Assembly (NCBI RefSeq): GCF_000162755.2
Contig: NZ_JH413817.1
Coordinates: 137,550 to 196,793, forward strand
Length of the DNA: 59,244 bases
Origin: Legionella drancourtii LLAP12
GTDB lineage: Bacteria > Pseudomonadota > Gammaproteobacteria > Legionellales > Legionellaceae
Reading direction: 5' to 3'
The position numbers and the translations under genes were made by a program. The stretch's first letter is position 1, and every line of letters begins with the position of its first letter. Positions 1 to 8,779 of this stretch are shown here, one piece after another. A model generated the notes under the pieces. It made no database searches, was not told the DNA's origin, and worked only from the letters and a program-made list of their open reading frames with translations.

Positions 1-318
1 GGTGAGCGCGAGAACCAAGACTGAAAAGAAGAAAAAGGTGCCTTTAAAGGGATAAATAAGGTAAAAGGAGACACTGATGAGCATAATGGCTAAGCCCATA
101 AAAATCAGCAGACGTTCTTTGTCTCTAAAAGTGAGAAGCGCGGGTGATTCATAGAAGGCAAGCACCAGAAAGAAGGAAAAGAATGACTGGAAGCTAACCG
201 GTAGAAACAGCCAATAAGCATAGGCACCAATCGTTGCAAGAAAGAGCGCTTTATGCAAGACAACTCTTTGCAGGTCATAGGGGTCATGCTCATCAAGCCA
301 TTGCTTAAACTTTGACAT
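1..318 (-). CDS. FUSC/AaeB-like inner-membrane transporter, N-terminal part (cut by window edge)
   Basis: The frame is open from an ATG at 318 (minus strand) to the window edge, giving 106 residues. It starts MSKFKQWLDEHDPYDL and then shows at least three closely packed hydrophobic segments rich in Phe and Leu, as in the N-terminal membrane bundle of FUSC/aromatic-acid exporter proteins. The start overlaps the end of the HlyD-type adaptor gene by 14 nt, so the two are translationally coupled. With the adaptor and the outer-membrane factor upstream it would form an AaeAB/TolC-like tripartite efflux pump, this protein being the inner-membrane component. Family assignment is an inference from context and hydrophobicity; the cytoplasmic half is outside the window. 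Confidence 0.7.
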   Translation of the reverse strand, partial: MSKFKQWLDEHDPYDLQRVVLHKALFLATIGAYAYWLFLPVSFQSFFSFFLVLAFYESPALLTFRDKERLLIFMGLAIMLISVSFYLIYPFKGTFFFFSVLVLALT

Positions 319-1333
319 AAACATAGGCACTACTTCCAAGACGAAGCGGATAATCTGGATCCGGATCGGTGATGCGAATAATTACCGGCAGGCGTTGTGG
401 CAATAAAATCCATTGGTTTTCATTAACGACATTTTGTAGCTGTGTTCGATTGTCTACTAATTGTCTATTTGCTGACCAATAATCCGATTCAATGAGCCCA
501 TGAAAGATCTTTCTGCCGAGATACATTCTTGGAAAGACGGTGACCTTTGCACCTTTGCGTACACGGCTCAAATCTGTTTCATTAAAATTTGCTTGAATAT
601 AAATATTCTGGGTATCAACCAAAGAAAAAAGAGGCTGATTGACATTTACTGGTGTCCCGAGTGTGAAAAACAGATTTTGAATAATGCCATTATCTTGGGC
701 ATAAACATCAGTGAGCTGCAGATTTACCTTCGCATTTTTTAATTGCGCACGAGTTGAGATGATTGCCCCTTCTTGTGCCTTAATTTGATACTTATCTATT
801 TCCAGCTGTTGTAGAGATGCCTCCCATCTATTCTTTGCCGCCAGGGTCTCTTGTTCCGAATTTTGTAAAGTAATTAACGAAACTGAACGTAAACGATAGC
901 CTTTTTGATATTTTTCATCATCTTGTTTTACCTTAATGTAATTTCTTTCCTCATTTTTACTTAGTTTCAAATCACGCTCATACGTTGCTTTTAGTGCAGC
1001 GAGCGTTGCCTGGGCGCTTACCAAATTGGCGCTGAATTGAGCCTGTGCATAGGCATAGGGTCTTTTAAATACGGTGAAAAGTTTTTGTCCTTTTTGCACC
1101 ACATCGCCGTTTTTTACATAAAGCCCCGTAATGTAACCACTGGTTAACGCAGCCACTGGCCGAACGTTATTGACGACAAAGGCGTTGTCAGTAAAAGGAA
1201 AGAGGAACGAAAAAATATAAACCAGTGTTGTTAAAATACCAATAAAAATAATCGTGTTTGCTAAGGTAATCTTCCTCTTTAAATGAGTAAGACGTTGTTT
1301 CAATCCCTGACGCAATCTGGTAAAAGTTATCAT
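305..1333 (-). CDS. HlyD-family periplasmic adaptor (membrane fusion protein) of a tripartite efflux pump
   Basis: 342 residues. A single N-terminal membrane segment (about residues 25-45) anchors the protein. Next comes a barrel-sandwich half with the typical pattern SGYITGLYVKNGDVVQKGQ (about 65-83), a long alpha-helical hairpin (about 95-210), the second sandwich half (VNQPLFSLVD) and a beta-barrel domain beginning QANFNETDLSRVRKG. This is the layout of EmrA/AaeA-type adaptors, which bridge an inner-membrane pump and a TolC-like channel across the periplasm. It lies between the outer-membrane factor gene (51 nt upstream) and the FUSC-type pump gene it overlaps, so the three form one operon. 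Substrate unknown; AaeA pumps aromatic acids, but nothing here fixes that. Confidence 0.88.
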   Translation of the reverse strand: MITFTRLRQGLKQRLTHLKRKITLANTIIFIGILTTLVYIFSFLFPFTDNAFVVNNVRPVAALTSGYITGLYVKNGDVVQKGQKLFTVFKRPYAYAQAQFSANLVSAQATLAALKATYERDLKLSKNEERNYIKVKQDDEKYQKGYRLRSVSLITLQNSEQETLAAKNRWEASLQQLEIDKYQIKAQEGAIISTRAQLKNAKVNLQLTDVYAQDNGIIQNLFFTLGTPVNVNQPLFSLVDTQNIYIQANFNETDLSRVRKGAKVTVFPRMYLGRKIFHGLIESDYWSANRQLVDNRTQLQNVVNENQWILLPQRLPVIIRITDPDPDYPLRLGSSAYVYVKV

Positions 1334-1383
1334 ATCAACTCAAATCGATTAACTATTCAATATTCAAATAGACCCATAGCAAT

Positions 1384-2730
1384 CTATTTGTCCTGTGTCT
1401 TTTCATAAGCATATCCCCCTGCTAGATCTTGGTATAAAACAACTAGAGATATGGCTAGATCTAATTTAGCCTGATTTGTTCTAAGTGCTAAGCTATCCAA
1501 ATTGATTTTGCTTTGTAATAATTCTTTGTATGAAATCAAGCCTGTTTTTAATAATCCTTGTTGTAATTTGTATTTATGGCGATAGTCTGCTTCGGCACGC
1601 AGATAAATAGTGAACTGCTCATTCATGCGTTTGTTTGCAGAATAATCAGTATCCACTTCACGCAAAATCCGTCGGACGGTCTGATAAAATTCAGCAACTT
1701 TAGCCTTATAAGCCCCTTTACTGGCAACGATTTTGCCTATAGAACCAGGGATTAGACTCCAGTTAGCATAAGCATCGGTTACTTTTATAAATTTGCGATG
1801 CGGTAACTGGGCTTCGCCAACTAACTCATCCAGTTGCAACGTTGGAAAGAAATCACTCCAGGCAACAAGCTTACTTGCCTGGGCTCCTTTTAAGGCATAA
1901 ACCGCCATTTTCATGTCAGGACGATTATTTAAGACGGTGGCGGGCAAACTTCCTGGTCTAAAATGACTAAAGTCTAATTTAGCAAAATTGTTTTTATTGC
2001 TTACTCTGCCGGGATTTTCATTGATGAGGTAGCGCAGCGCATTTTCACTGGACACGATGTTATGCAAAATAGGTTTAATCTGGGCGGCAATTAATTGCTC
2101 ATCGGAATGTAATTGCGCCAAGGCAATGTCATTTTCAAGCCCTGCTTTAATTTCTTGTTCACTTAGAGCAACTAGGGCTTTTAGATCATTATCTAGCTGT
2201 TGCAGAAGTCGCAGCTGCTCTTGTTGTGACATCAGCGTAAAATAGGCTGAGGCAATTTGACCAATTACCACCAAACGAACTCCCTCTGTTGCCGCAAGAG
2301 AATATTGTAGGTTGTAGGTTGCTTTTTTCTGTTGGGTATAGAGCTTCATTATGTTCAAAACATAATAGGGCCAAATAGCATAAAAAGCACCTGGCACTCC
2401 AAGGGCTGGATTGGTTGAATAACCAGCAAATAACTGGATGGTAGGAATCCAGCTTAGTTTGACCTGCAGTAACTCGCCACGTGCTTGTTCTAGATTTCCT
2501 ATGGCAATATGAATATCTGTATTATTACGCAAACCCATTGCCATTAAGTTATTTAATTCCGCATCATGAAATTGTTGCCACCAAGCCAGGTACGGTAAAT
2601 TGTCTAACGGCTTATAGGCTGTGCTACTGGAGGGAAATTTTTTAGGGGCAAGTTGCGAGTGTTGTACCATATCTCTATCACAACTAGATAATCCAATTAT
2701 AAGTATCAAAAATATTATTTTCGGCATCAA
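1384..2730 (-). CDS. Outer-membrane efflux lipoprotein, TolC/NodT family
   Basis: 448 residues. It begins with a lipoprotein signal (hydrophobic stretch then LSSC, Cys17) followed by two long alpha-helical repeats with alternating small residues, including SAYFTLMSQQEQLRLL and NRPDMKMAVYALKGA. The NRPD signature and the coiled helical repeats are typical of NodT/OprM-type channel lipoproteins. It is the first gene of the efflux operon and would form the channel through the outer membrane. One oddity: the residue after the lipid-bearing Cys is Asp, which in Enterobacteria favours inner-membrane retention; Legionella sorting rules may differ. Confidence 0.87.
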   Translation of the reverse strand: MMPKIIFLILIIGLSSCDRDMVQHSQLAPKKFPSSSTAYKPLDNLPYLAWWQQFHDAELNNLMAMGLRNNTDIHIAIGNLEQARGELLQVKLSWIPTIQLFAGYSTNPALGVPGAFYAIWPYYVLNIMKLYTQQKKATYNLQYSLAATEGVRLVVIGQIASAYFTLMSQQEQLRLLQQLDNDLKALVALSEQEIKAGLENDIALAQLHSDEQLIAAQIKPILHNIVSSENALRYLINENPGRVSNKNNFAKLDFSHFRPGSLPATVLNNRPDMKMAVYALKGAQASKLVAWSDFFPTLQLDELVGEAQLPHRKFIKVTDAYANWSLIPGSIGKIVASKGAYKAKVAEFYQTVRRILREVDTDYSANKRMNEQFTIYLRAEADYRHKYKLQQGLLKTGLISYKELLQSKINLDSLALRTNQAKLDLAISLVVLYQDLAGGYAYEKTQDK

Positions 2731-2916
2731 TAAATCATCATCGGCAATAGCAGCATTTTCATCATTGTAATTTATAGTGTTTCCTATGGGGTGTCTAGGG
2801 TTGTCATGAGAATTGCCTTAGAAAATAAGATGTTATGGGCAGGGCTATTGTCCGATTAATGGCTGCGAGGGCGAACCACCAATAGGATTGAAAATAAATT
2901 GGTGGCCTGTGCCATA

Positions 2917-3798
2917 TTATTTCATTAGCTTATCAACAGCACCGGGTTTCATTACAATAATACTAATGCGTCGGTTTATTGCATTAAACGGATCTTTTTT
3001 ATCCAGGGGCATCGTTGAAGAAAATCCCGACACTTTCATGACCTTATTTTCATCCAGACCCGCTTTTATCAAAGCACGGCGGGCAGCATTGGCTCTTTGC
3101 GTAGATAATTCCCAGTTGGTGTATTCTAATTCATCGGGATTATGATAGGGATGCGCATCAGTATATCCTTGAATGGTTACTTTATTAGGTACCCCATTAA
3201 GTAACTTAGAAATTTTGGTAAATATGGGTTCAAATTGTGGATTTAATTTTTCCGAACCTACATCAAACATAGGGTTCTTTTGGTTATCAATAAGCTGAAT
3301 ACGTAAACCATCGTGCACTACTTCCATTAACATTCGATCTTTTAAGCCATTGAGTGACGGATCGTTTTGAATGCTTAAGTTAATTTCTGATTTCAATTCT
3401 TCCAATTTTTGCGTCTGTGTTTGTGATGATTGGATAACCTCTATATCTTGTGGCTTGGCATCTTTGGAATCATTCATCTTTGTGGTCGAAACCTGGCCAT
3501 TAGTATCTTCAATCTGAAGTCCTCCACCTTTAACGCGGATTTGTTGGTTACCTACGTCTTTGCCACCAAAAAAAGTCACTTTAATTGGTTGTTTAAAGTA
3601 TTCGGCAATTCCTTCTCTTTGTGCTTTATTCAATGAGGCAATTAACCACATTAATAAGAAAAACGCCATCATTGCTGTCACAAAGTCAGCATAAGCGATT
3701 TTCCATGAACCACCATGATGTGCATGGCCATGTTTTTTTACTTTTTTGATAATAATGGGCTGGGATTTCTCTTTCGCACTGTTTTCATTTTCACTCAT
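2917..3798 (-). CDS. motB: Flagellar motor stator protein MotB
   Basis: 293 residues. A basic, His-rich N-terminus precedes one membrane helix, GSWKIAYADFVTAMMAFFLL, whose Asp38 matches the proton-carrying Asp32 of E. coli MotB. The C-terminal half (about 165-285) is an OmpA-like peptidoglycan-binding domain with TIQGYTDAHPY and the NRRISIIV end motif. MotB anchors the stator to the cell wall while MotA/MotB conduct protons to drive the flagellum. The gene is 10 nt downstream of motA. L. pneumophila is known to have a second motAB pair next to flagellar genes; this one beside bdhA-patD would be the separate set. Confidence 0.95.
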   Translation of the reverse strand: MSENENSAKEKSQPIIIKKVKKHGHAHHGGSWKIAYADFVTAMMAFFLLMWLIASLNKAQREGIAEYFKQPIKVTFFGGKDVGNQQIRVKGGGLQIEDTNGQVSTTKMNDSKDAKPQDIEVIQSSQTQTQKLEELKSEINLSIQNDPSLNGLKDRMLMEVVHDGLRIQLIDNQKNPMFDVGSEKLNPQFEPIFTKISKLLNGVPNKVTIQGYTDAHPYHNPDELEYTNWELSTQRANAARRALIKAGLDENKVMKVSGFSSTMPLDKKDPFNAINRRISIIVMKPGAVDKLMK

Positions 3799-3808
3799 AA
3801 TTTATACT

Positions 3809-4711
3809 CTAACTAGGGGTTGGTTCAGCATTGGCACTAGACGATGCAGGTTCTGCTTGTTTGACATTTTTTATTTCATCATTTAATTGAGTGAATGAAG
3901 GTCGTTGTGCAGAGAATAAGACTTTACGCCCAAATTCTACCGCGATTAGCGGTGGATTATTGTGTAAGCTGGCGAGGATGGTGGCTTTAATCGATTGCAA
4001 CATTAATTGCGTTTGGTTAGCACGTTGCTCCATGGCTGTGGCTATCGGTCCAATAAATCCATAACCTATTAAAATGCCGAGGAATGTACCTACGAGTGCA
4101 TGCGCAATGAGTATGCCTAATTCTGCTGGCGGCAGGCTGATTGACTCCATGGTGTGCACCACCCCAAGAACAGCAGCTACAATACCAAAAGCAGGCATGG
4201 CATCAGCTACTTTAGTTATGGTATTTGCCGGAATCAATTCTTCTTCATGATGTGATTCAATTTCCATATCCATCAATGCCTCTAATTGAAAAGGCTGCAT
4301 GTTGGAGGTAATGATTAATCTGAAGTAATCGCAGATGAATTCAATAATATGATGCTCACTCATTAATGACGGATAATTGGTGAAAATAGGACTGCTTTCA
4401 GGTTCTTCAATATCTGATTCAATGGACATCATGCCTTGTTGGCGTGCTTTATTTAGCAAGTTATATAATAGGCCTAATAAGCTAATATAAGTGGCTTTAG
4501 AAGTTTTTTCACTGCGAAAAACTTTAGGTATTGCTCTTCCTAGTGCTTTTAAAACACTCAGACTATTACCGACAATAAGAGAGCCTACGGCCGCACCACC
4601 AATGATAAGCAATTCAACCGGTTGGAATATTGCAGCAAGATGGCCACCTCCGAGTGCAAATCCCCCAAAAACACAGAGTAAGACAACTATATAGCCTATT
4701 ATAATTAACAT
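3809..4711 (-). CDS. motA: Flagellar motor stator protein MotA
   Basis: 300 residues with four membrane segments: two at the N-terminus (LIIIGYIVVLLCVFGGFAL and a second after a short turn), a large charged cytoplasmic loop (about 70-165), then the pair starting MPAFGIVAAVLGVVHTM. The Pro in MPAFGIVA matches the conserved Pro173 of E. coli MotA, needed for torque. A GGAGAG ribosome site lies before the ATG. It forms the proton channel with MotB encoded just downstream. The C-terminal tail (Ala/Ser/Pro-rich) is slightly longer than usual. Confidence 0.95.
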   Translation of the reverse strand: MLIIIGYIVVLLCVFGGFALGGGHLAAIFQPVELLIIGGAAVGSLIVGNSLSVLKALGRAIPKVFRSEKTSKATYISLLGLLYNLLNKARQQGMMSIESDIEEPESSPIFTNYPSLMSEHHIIEFICDYFRLIITSNMQPFQLEALMDMEIESHHEEELIPANTITKVADAMPAFGIVAAVLGVVHTMESISLPPAELGILIAHALVGTFLGILIGYGFIGPIATAMEQRANQTQLMLQSIKATILASLHNNPPLIAVEFGRKVLFSAQRPSFTQLNDEIKNVKQAEPASSSANAEPTPS

Positions 4712-4916
4712 TTTTATTCGCTCTCCAAATCTACAACATCCAATTATCTATGCCAGATAATCATGAACAACTCGCCCATAAGGCCAAGTCAAATCTGTTA
4801 ATAAAGGTACAGCATTTATACTCCAGTGAACCGGTTAGGTTGGCTACAGGTGTGCTTGCGTATTGGGTTAATATTAATATGTAGCCTGCATGCTTTTTGT
4901 TTGATTTCTATTTTAT

Positions 4917-6074
4917 TCATTGGTTTGTCTCCATCAAATGCTGCTCGGAGGACATGTCATATAGAGCGATTCCCGCCGATTGTGATGTTGGGGCCAGCCA
5001 TGGTGATTTTTTAATGGCGTTTACTCCGTCACGATAACCACGCTCAATACGTTCAAGTATTGATTTTCTTGAAAACTCATAGTCCTTAGAATTAAGTTCA
5101 CTGTTATCTTGTGCATATAAAAAACGAACCACCGCAATGGTCGACTCACATCCTCTACGGATGCAACGATTGATTTCAGGATTTTTTCTTTCCTTGGGCG
5201 GAACAAATTGCGACAGTATGTGAATGCTGTTTTTTAATTCATGAATTTCTTTATGGAGTTGAATTGTCTTAGAAAAGCGACTGGAGAATTCAATGTCTTT
5301 TTTGCGCATCATAACGTCATCAATGGTTTTTGGATGTAAGCCATAAGAATCAAATAAATGGATTGCAAAACAGAGTAACTTTTGTGTGCCATGCTCTGCG
5401 GATAAAACATAAGTTGCAGGCGAATTGCTGGATAGTCCACCATCCCAATAATATTTTCCATCGACTTCTACAGCGGGAAAACCAGGAGGAAGGGCGCCAC
5501 TTGCCATAATATGTTCTGGTCCAATTTTGCATTTAAAAGAATCAAAATATTCGATTTCACCCGAGCTCACTTCAACAGCACCAAGACATAAGCGGGTGCT
5601 TTTAGAGTTGATGCGCTCAAAGTCTATAAATTCTTCCAGCGTACTTTTAAGTAGACTGGTATCATAATAACTTAACTTATCTGGCGTTGTATCATAACCT
5701 GGAATTATGGGGGGAATACGAGGGCTAAAAAAACCAGGCTGACCAAAAAGAAGGGTCGATTGAGCTGAAATAAAGTGTTGTATTTGTCGATTTCTAAAGT
5801 CATCAGATAGTAATGAGGGGGCTATCAGTGCGGGAGTCGCAATTTTTTCCCAAAATTGATACATTTTTTCAATACGGACTTTTTCATTGTTGCCCGCAGC
5901 TATGGCTGCATTAATGGCACCTATCGAGGTACCAGCAAACCAATCAGGATAATAACCTGCTTCATTCAATGCACGTAAAATCCCTACCTGATAAGCGCCT
6001 AAAGCGCCGCCGCCTTGAAAGCAGCAGGCAATTTGATCATAGTTTGATTTGGTTTTCTTTTTGGTACGTGCCAT
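4917..6074 (-). CDS. patD: Patatin-like phospholipase (PatD-type)
   Basis: 385 residues. It shows the complete patatin catalytic set: an oxyanion loop QGGGALGAYQVG (residues 20-31), the nucleophile elbow GTSIG with Ser50, and the catalytic Asp in WDGGLSSNSP. The region after the patatin domain (from about residue 290) fits the DUF3734 extension found in bacterial relatives. The ATG is 3 nt after the bdhA stop and its GGAG ribosome site lies inside the end of bdhA, so the two are coupled. In L. pneumophila the bdhA-patD operon is known to be needed for amoeba infection; PatD is a lipolytic enzyme. Assignment to patD rests on this gene order plus the motifs. Confidence 0.88.
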   Translation of the reverse strand: MARTKKKTKSNYDQIACCFQGGGALGAYQVGILRALNEAGYYPDWFAGTSIGAINAAIAAGNNEKVRIEKMYQFWEKIATPALIAPSLLSDDFRNRQIQHFISAQSTLLFGQPGFFSPRIPPIIPGYDTTPDKLSYYDTSLLKSTLEEFIDFERINSKSTRLCLGAVEVSSGEIEYFDSFKCKIGPEHIMASGALPPGFPAVEVDGKYYWDGGLSSNSPATYVLSAEHGTQKLLCFAIHLFDSYGLHPKTIDDVMMRKKDIEFSSRFSKTIQLHKEIHELKNSIHILSQFVPPKERKNPEINRCIRRGCESTIAVVRFLYAQDNSELNSKDYEFSRKSILERIERGYRDGVNAIKKSPWLAPTSQSAGIALYDMSSEQHLMETNQ

Positions 6075-6077
6075 TAC

Positions 6078-6860
6078 TTACTCCATGAACCATCCATGAC
6101 TGACAATGAGTGATTGACCAGTTAGGGCATTCGATGCAAATGAAGCAAAGAATAGGGCAGTTTGCGCTACATCATCTGTAGTTGTAAATTCACCATCTAC
6201 AGTCTCTTTTAGCATTACTTTTTTAATGACATCCTCTTCACTGATTCCTAATTCTTTGGCTTGTTCCGGGATTTGTTTTTCTACTAATGGAGTCCGTACG
6301 AAGCCTGGGCAAATCACATTAGCGCGTACATTGTGAGCGGCTCCTTCTTTGGCTACTACTTTACACAAGCCGATTAAGCCATGTTTTGCTGTAACATAGG
6401 GAGCTTTAAGTAGTGAAGCTTCTTTAGAATGAACCGAGCCCATATAAATGATACTGCCACCTTTACCTGATGCATACATGTGTCTGAGTACGGCTCGGGT
6501 TGTTAAAAAAGCACCATCTAAATGAATGGATAATAATTTTTTCCAATCGGAGTAGGCTAATTGATCAAGGGCACTAATGATTTGAATTCCCGCATTGCTG
6601 ACGAGAACATCAACATTGCCAAAGTGTTTCACTACATCGTCAACACCTTGATTCACTTGCTTTTCATCGGTGACATTCATAGCTACGGCCATTGCTTCGC
6701 CACCTTTTGATTTTATTTCTTCTGCGGCAAGATTAGCTTGATCTAGATTGAGATCGGCAATGGCAATTTTTGCTCCCGCTTTGGCGTAAACTAAGGCAAT
6801 TTCTTTGCCTATGCCACTGGCAGCGCCAGTAATTATCGCGACTTTATCTTTTAAGTGCAT
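6078..6860 (-). CDS. bdhA: 3-hydroxybutyrate dehydrogenase (short-chain dehydrogenase)
   Basis: 260 residues, full length for the family. NAD-binding glycine motif TGAASGIG (residues 11-18), NAG at about 90-92, catalytic Ser in [10 protein letters not shown] and YVTAKHG carrying the Tyr and Lys of the YxxxK pair, and the C-terminal end [15 protein letters not shown] match bacterial D-3-hydroxybutyrate dehydrogenases. It oxidises 3-hydroxybutyrate to acetoacetate, linking use of stored polyhydroxybutyrate to central metabolism. First gene of the bdhA-patD pair; an AAGGA ribosome site precedes the ATG. Confidence 0.92.
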   Translation of the reverse strand: MHLKDKVAIITGAASGIGKEIALVYAKAGAKIAIADLNLDQANLAAEEIKSKGGEAMAVAMNVTDEKQVNQGVDDVVKHFGNVDVLVSNAGIQIISALDQLAYSDWKKLLSIHLDGAFLTTRAVLRHMYASGKGGSIIYMGSVHSKEASLLKAPYVTAKHGLIGLCKVVAKEGAAHNVRANVICPGFVRTPLVEKQIPEQAKELGISEEDVIKKVMLKETVDGEFTTTDDVAQTALFFASFASNALTGQSLIVSHGWFME

Positions 6861-7174
6861 GATTACAATCCTTGTAGTAGTTTTATTAGGCTAAACCCAA
6901 GTCATACTTGAGTACAATCAAAAAATTAATCTTAAGAGTATAGCAATGGAAATTTGATATTGCTGTATTTACATCAGAATTTTTTGATTTAGAGATTGAG
7001 TTGTAATCGCCATAATTGTGTCAAACCATGGGCATATTTTTCATCCCAGTTGTAAATATCCTCTATTTAGTGGCAGCCCAACAATGGAGTGAGGGACGGC
7101 CATCGCGTTGGACTGCATTGCGTTAGGTACCAAAAAGAGAAGTTTTCGCTCTATATATTAGATTTAATCTGCTA
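6861..7174. other. Non-coding gap upstream of bdhA (314 nt)
   Basis: No reading frame with a credible start or protein-like composition is present. The right half has higher GC (about 7060-7130) than the left. It must contain the promoter of bdhA (minus strand) and the transcription end of the glycine-zipper lipoprotein gene, but I could not pick a convincing sigma-70 pair or terminator. Confidence 0.5.
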
Positions 7175-7432
7175 TTAGTAATAACCATTATTATAATAAC
7201 GATGGTGGTAATAATAGGCACGTCGGTCTTGTTCTTGACCAATGGAATTTCCTACTAAAGCTCCTGCACCTGCGCCGATTACTGTACCCAGAGCACTACC
7301 TCCAGTCACCGCATAGCCTAAGCCTGCGCCAGCAGCTCCACCTACGCCGGTACCAACTTCAGTATTAGTACAACCACCCAGCATAAAAGTTGATAGACTG
7401 ACTACACAGAGCGTAGAGATAATTTTTTTCAT
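7175..7432 (-). CDS. Small glycine-zipper outer-membrane lipoprotein
   Basis: 85 residues from the ATG at 7432, chosen because a GGGAG ribosome site precedes it and the protein then starts with a proper signal (MKKIISTLCVVSLSTFML) and lipobox LGGC. Longer upstream starts would add 29 residues without a ribosome site. The mature part holds a Gly/Ala-rich glycine-zipper hairpin (VGGAAGAGLGYAVTGGSALG, continuing to GNSIGQ), then a Tyr/His/Asn-rich tail. Such 17 kDa-antigen/SlyB-like proteins insert into or lie on the outer membrane. Function unknown; single gene. Confidence 0.85.
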   Translation of the reverse strand: MKKIISTLCVVSLSTFMLGGCTNTEVGTGVGGAAGAGLGYAVTGGSALGTVIGAGAGALVGNSIGQEQDRRAYYYHHRYYNNGYY

Positions 7433-7665
7433 GGCAGACTCCCTTTTCTTATTCATAAGGTGTTTATTTCCTAAAGAGAAATTAAGCTGTGAATTAAACA
7501 CCCAAAATTTACTCTTCATTATGAATTCTAGTACAAAAATTAACTTTTATGATGACAAATTACCCATTTATTGTTTGTAAATGGTACTTTTGTGTTTGAA
7601 ATTTTACTCTTACCCCAGTTTTCCAGTAGTATTGAAAGATTAGAATAATAAAAATAGAGGACGCT
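7433..7665. promoter_or_regulatory. Divergent promoter region between the lipoprotein gene and dapA
   Basis: 233 nt of AT-rich sequence between two divergent start codons. Ribosome sites are visible on both sides (GGGAG for the lipoprotein, AGAGGA for dapA), so both promoters must be here. The plus-strand run ending AGAATAATAAAAATAGAGG suggests a short leader for dapA. I do not assign exact -35/-10 boxes. Confidence 0.5.
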
Positions 7666-8538
7666 ATGTTTAAAGGAAGTATAGTGGCTTTAATAACGCC
7701 AATGCAGAATGACCAAATTGATGTTCCTCGTCTACGTGAATTGGTCGAATTCCACATTGAAATGGGAACCCATGGTATCGTTGCCGCAGGCACTACCGGC
7801 GAATCAGGTACTTTATCTCATGATGAAAAGCTTTTAGTAATTAAAACGGTTGTTGAGCAAGCCAAAGAACGTATCCCTGTCATTGCGGGTACGGCTATGA
7901 ATGCAACACGTGACTGCATCAAATTAACCTGTGAAGCAATGGAGTCTGGGGCTCATGCGGCCTTAATTATGACGCCAGCGTACATCAAACCAACTCAAGA
8001 AGGCTTATTCCAACATTACAGCGCTATTGCGCAAACAGTGCCTATGCCGATTATTCTTTATAATGTTCCTGGAAGAACTGCTTGTGATTTACTGCCTGAA
8101 ACAGTGGCTCGCTTGTCCAAAATTTCTAATATTGTGGGGGTTAAAGAAGCAACCGGACAAATGACGCGTTTACAACAAATTTTGCGTCTTTCTGAAGGCA
8201 GTATTGATGTTTTTAGTGGCGATGATTTTACGGCTGCTTCCTGGATGCTGGCAGGAGCTAAAGGAAATATTTCTGCTTCAGCGAACGTGGCTGCCAAATT
8301 AATGGCTAAAATGTGTGATTGTGCTTTAGATGGGGAGCATGCCGCCAGTTTGCGTTTGCATGAACAATTAATGCCTCTAAATGAGTTATTATTCGTTGAA
8401 ACGAACCCTATTGCTATTAAATGGGCTTTGAACAGAATGGGGCTAATAGGTGATGAAATAAGATTGCCGTTAACTCATTTATCTGCAGAACATCATGCGG
8501 CATTAGAAAATGTAATGAAGAGTTTGGAATTGATTTAA
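7666..8538 (+). CDS. dapA: 4-hydroxy-tetrahydrodipicolinate synthase
   Basis: 290 residues, full length. TIM-barrel enzyme condensing pyruvate with aspartate semialdehyde, the first step to diaminopimelate and lysine. It shows the substrate loop [10 protein letters not shown] (about 43-52), the Tyr and Arg in [12 protein letters not shown] (Tyr133-type and Arg138-type), and the Schiff-base Lys in VGVKEATGQ (about 161). An AGAGGA ribosome site precedes the ATG. The small lipoprotein gene follows 12 nt later, as bamC follows dapA in many gammaproteobacteria. Confidence 0.96.
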   Translation: MFKGSIVALITPMQNDQIDVPRLRELVEFHIEMGTHGIVAAGTTGESGTLSHDEKLLVIKTVVEQAKERIPVIAGTAMNATRDCIKLTCEAMESGAHAALIMTPAYIKPTQEGLFQHYSAIAQTVPMPIILYNVPGRTACDLLPETVARLSKISNIVGVKEATGQMTRLQQILRLSEGSIDVFSGDDFTAASWMLAGAKGNISASANVAAKLMAKMCDCALDGEHAASLRLHEQLMPLNELLFVETNPIAIKWALNRMGLIGDEIRLPLTHLSAEHHAALENVMKSLELI

Positions 8539-8550
8539 TCGGGGAATGTT

Positions 8551-8763
8551 GTGAAAAAATTAAGTTTTATTGTAGGTGCAGTACTGATACTTACTGCTTG
8601 TTCAGGTCGTTATTCAAGTAATGGTGAGAGTCTATACTTAAAGAGCCGTAATGGTGTAAAACTGGAAATACCACCACCATTAACAAGAGCAAATATTAGT
8701 GATTTTTATAATTTGCCGCCCCAAAACCAGGATGCGCACGTCAGTATTGCGCCACCGATGTAA
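8551..8763 (+). CDS. Very short lipoprotein, probable N-terminal-only BamC
   Basis: 70 residues with a GTG start behind GGGGAAT. Signal peptide and lipobox LTAC (Cys17), then about 54 residues: Ser/Tyr/Asn near the Cys, a LYLKSRNGVKLEIPPPL stretch and ISDFYNLPP. The order Cys, short polar stretch, 'YL', 'L.IPP', 'Y.LP' parallels the unstructured N-terminal segment of E. coli BamC, the part that lies along BamD, and the dapA neighbour is where bamC normally sits. The two globular helix-grip domains of BamC are missing entirely, and the gene ends cleanly 16 nt before the next ATG. BamC identity is an inference from position and sparse similarity. Confidence 0.7.
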   Translation: MKKLSFIVGAVLILTACSGRYSSNGESLYLKSRNGVKLEIPPPLTRANISDFYNLPPQNQDAHVSIAPPM

Positions 8764-8779
8764 GTAATAAGAGGTTATC

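Noticed and set aside
105-296. Minus-strand frame of 63 codons
   Set aside because: It is out of frame with the FUSC-type protein read on the same strand, which has membrane-protein composition and couples to the adaptor gene.
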